64,000 nucleotides of DNA. It comes from Bradyrhizobium hereditatis (GTDB taxonomy: Bacteria > Pseudomonadota > Alphaproteobacteria > Rhizobiales > Xanthobacteraceae). The notes under the pieces were generated by a model, which was not told the origin of the DNA, did no database searches, and saw only the letters and a list, made by a program, of their open reading frames with translations. Of the stretch, positions 62,409 to 64,000 are shown one piece after another (the stretch's first letter is position 1; the number at the start of each line of letters is the position of its first letter). The stretch is from assembly GCF_020329435.1 (NCBI RefSeq), contig NZ_JAGKJK010000005.1, positions 343,501 through 407,500 on the forward strand, written 5' to 3'. The position numbers were made by a program, and so were the translations under genes.

Positions 62409-63698
62409 CTAGTGTAGCAGCGACTTTGCCTTCGACCTCGTCAATCCTTCCGCAAAAGACACCGCCGTGTCCAGACCCCTGCCGCTGCCCAGTGCGACGA
62501 CAGCCGGCCGGCTGCGGGACAGCAACGCGCGGGCGGCGTTGCAGGTCGATTCGATGTTGACCGCGTCGATCCTGGCGACCAGCTCTTCCACCGTCAGCGG
62601 CCGTCCATAGGCCAGGACGTGCCGGGCCAGTTGTTCGGCCCGCGACGAGCAGCTTTCCAGCGCCATCAGCAGCCCTGCCTTCATCTGCGCCTTGGCGCGG
62701 GCGACCTCGGCTTCGGTCAGGGTTTCGACGGCATCGTTGATGACGTCGACGATCACCTCCATCATTTCAGGCGCGTCACCGGGATCGGTACCGGTATAGA
62801 GGCCGAAAAAGCCGGTGTCGGTATAGGGCGCGTGGAAGGTGTAGATCGAGTAGCACAGGCCGCGCTTCTCGCGCACTTCCTGGAACAGCCGCGACGACAT
62901 TCCGCCGCCGAGCGTGTTGGTGAACACCTGCAGCGAGAACAGCGAAAGATCGGTCTGCGGCACACCCTCGAGCGCCAGCGTCAGATGCGCCTGTTCGAGG
63001 TCGCGATGCACCACGCGCGAGCCGCCCTTGCCGAACATCGCCGGTTGCGGCTTTGGCGCGGGGGTGGCGTCGAAGCTTGAAAATTTCTGCGTGACTTCCT
63101 CGACCACGCGCTTGTGGTCGACCGCGCCGGCGGCGGCCACCACCATGTCGGGCCCGCGGTAATGCGTCGCGAGATAGCCGCGCAGCATGTCGCGGTCGAA
63201 CGTCTTCAGCGTCTTGGCGGTGCCGAGCAATGAGCGGCCCATCGGCTGGTCCGGAAAGCAGAGCTCGTTGAGGTGTTCGAACACGACGTCGTCGGGCGTA
63301 TCCTGCGCCGCGCCGATTTCCTGCACGATGACACTCTTCTCGCGCTCGAGCTCATCGGGCACGAAGGACGGATTGGTCAGGATGTCGGCGAGCACGTCGA
63401 GCGCGAGCGGCACGTCGGCCTTCATCACCCGCGCGTAATAGGCCGTGGTCTCGGTCGAGGTTCCGGCGTTGAGATCGCCGCCGACCGCCTCGATCTCCTC
63501 GACGATCTCGCGCGAGGAGCGCCGGGTGGTGCCCTTGAAGGCCATGTGTTCCAGAAGATGCGAGATGCCATGCTCGTTCGGCTTCTCGTCGCGGCCGCCG
63601 ACGCCGGCCCAGACGCCGAGTGCGGCCGTTTCCAGATGCGGCATGGTGTCGGTGACGATGGTCAGGCCGGATGGCAGCTTGGTTACGTCAACGCTCAT
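62409..63698 (-). CDS. M16 family zinc metallopeptidase (processing-peptidase-like)
   Basis: 429 residues from the ATG at 63698. The inverted zinc motif HxxEH is HLLEH (His47, Glu50, His51), with distal Glu127 (VIVQEIGAAQD). EIEAVGGDLNAGTSTETTAY and GGGMSSRLFQEVREKRGLCY are also typical of the bacterial PqqL/MPP-beta-like group. It is a soluble, cytosolic-type peptidase; substrate is unknown. Its start overlaps the thrC stop (ATGA, 63695-63698), a common alphaproteobacterial pair. Confidence 0.93.
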   Translation of the reverse strand: MSVDVTKLPSGLTIVTDTMPHLETAALGVWAGVGGRDEKPNEHGISHLLEHMAFKGTTRRSSREIVEEIEAVGGDLNAGTSTETTAYYARVMKADVPLALDVLADILTNPSFVPDELEREKSVIVQEIGAAQDTPDDVVFEHLNELCFPDQPMGRSLLGTAKTLKTFDRDMLRGYLATHYRGPDMVVAAAGAVDHKRVVEEVTQKFSSFDATPAPKPQPAMFGKGGSRVVHRDLEQAHLTLALEGVPQTDLSLFSLQVFTNTLGGGMSSRLFQEVREKRGLCYSIYTFHAPYTDTGFFGLYTGTDPGDAPEMMEVIVDVINDAVETLTEAEVARAKAQMKAGLLMALESCSSRAEQLARHVLAYGRPLTVEELVARIDAVNIESTCNAARALLSRSRPAVVALGSGRGLDTAVSFAEGLTRSKAKSLLH

Positions 63699-64000
63699 CC
63701 GGCAACTCCCTGCTTCGCGGCTCTGCTCACCGAGCGCACGAATCGCTCCACTTCGGCTGAATCGTTTTTCATCACCGTGATGTGTTCGGATTTGGTCAAG
63801 AGGCCGTCGAGCCAGACCGGCAGTTGCGGCCGCACGCCACACGCGGCTTCCACCGCATCGGGGAATTTGGCCGGATGTGCGGTCGACAGCACGATGTTGG
63901 GGATCTTCGAATCAGGTGTGTCGCGATCAGCCACCGCCAGCGCCACCGCGGTATGGGGATCGACGAGGTCCCCGGCCTCGCGCCAGGCGGCGCGGATCGC
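63695..64000 (-). CDS. thrC: threonine synthase, C-terminal part (cut by window)
   Basis: The visible 101 residues read AAWREAGDLVDPHTAVALAV and IVLSTAHPAKFPDAVEAA, the conserved C-terminal end of threonine synthase, which converts O-phosphohomoserine to threonine with PLP. The N-terminal PLP region lies beyond 64000. It is coupled to the M16 peptidase gene. Confidence 0.9.
   Translation of the reverse strand, partial: AIRAAWREAGDLVDPHTAVALAVADRDTPDSKIPNIVLSTAHPAKFPDAVEAACGVRPQLPVWLDGLLTKSEHITVMKNDSAEVERFVRSVSRAAKQGVAG

Overview
The window looks like chromosome of a slow-growing rhizobium-type alphaproteobacterium (Bradyrhizobium or a close Nitrobacteraceae relative). Evidence: high GC with strong G/C third positions; the group's core order hisD / UPF0262 / LMW phosphatase / maf / yacG next to DUF2948 and murA; an F0-only ATP synthase operon with a b' subunit; hemA (5-aminolevulinate synthase) behind a perfect FixK/FNR-type box; many Bradyrhizobium-style small hypothetical genes; and several families of dispersed palindromic repeats. 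No prophage, insertion sequence, CRISPR array or conjugation gene was recognised.

Layout. 0.1-9.3 kb is accessory: small hypothetical genes, an accessory rpsU with a DUF6894 gene, a cold-shock gene with a good terminator, a CHRD-RTX calcium-binding protein, a Bug-type binding protein, a single-domain globin, and a NUDIX-DUF1810 pair. 9.4-16.4 kb is core: tRNA-Phe, yacG, maf, LMW phosphatase, UPF0262, hisD, DUF2948 and murA, with an amidase sitting where infA is usual. 16.8-29.1 kb is accessory and signalling: a heme-oxygenase-like putative metalloenzyme, a Tat-exported protein, a giant SAM-cyclase-ATPase-TPR protein, an alpha/beta hydrolase next to a broken oxidoreductase gene, a cNMP-binding-domain FAD oxidoreductase, tRNA-Thr, a Crp/Fnr regulator and an HD-GYP protein. 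29.4-37.1 kb holds a secreted GH16-GH1 pair, an outer-membrane barrel, a chemoreceptor and an MBL-fold hydrolase.

37.2-56 kb reads as a small-carboxylate region. An MdcA-like CoA transferase and a malonyl-CoA decarboxylase lie divergent from a LysR gene and could turn malonate into acetyl units. Then come hemA, a CrbS-like symporter-histidine kinase hybrid, a CrbR-like LuxR regulator, a DnaQ-CBS-DUF294 protein, a DUF4212 / sodium symporter pair of the acetate/monocarboxylate type, and an MHS-family transporter. A shared sequence, CCGAAAGTA(T/C)TAT, lies upstream of both transport units and is a candidate operator. 56-64 kb returns to core functions: YjbQ, an HCCA-isomerase-like protein, atpI-B-E-F'-F, a secreted hypothetical protein, a GNAT acetyltransferase, an M16 peptidase and the 3' end of thrC, cut by the window edge.

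Start codons were moved inward from the longest frame where a Shine-Dalgarno sequence, signal peptide or family N terminus supported it. Functions rest on motif and family recognition by eye; no database search was run.
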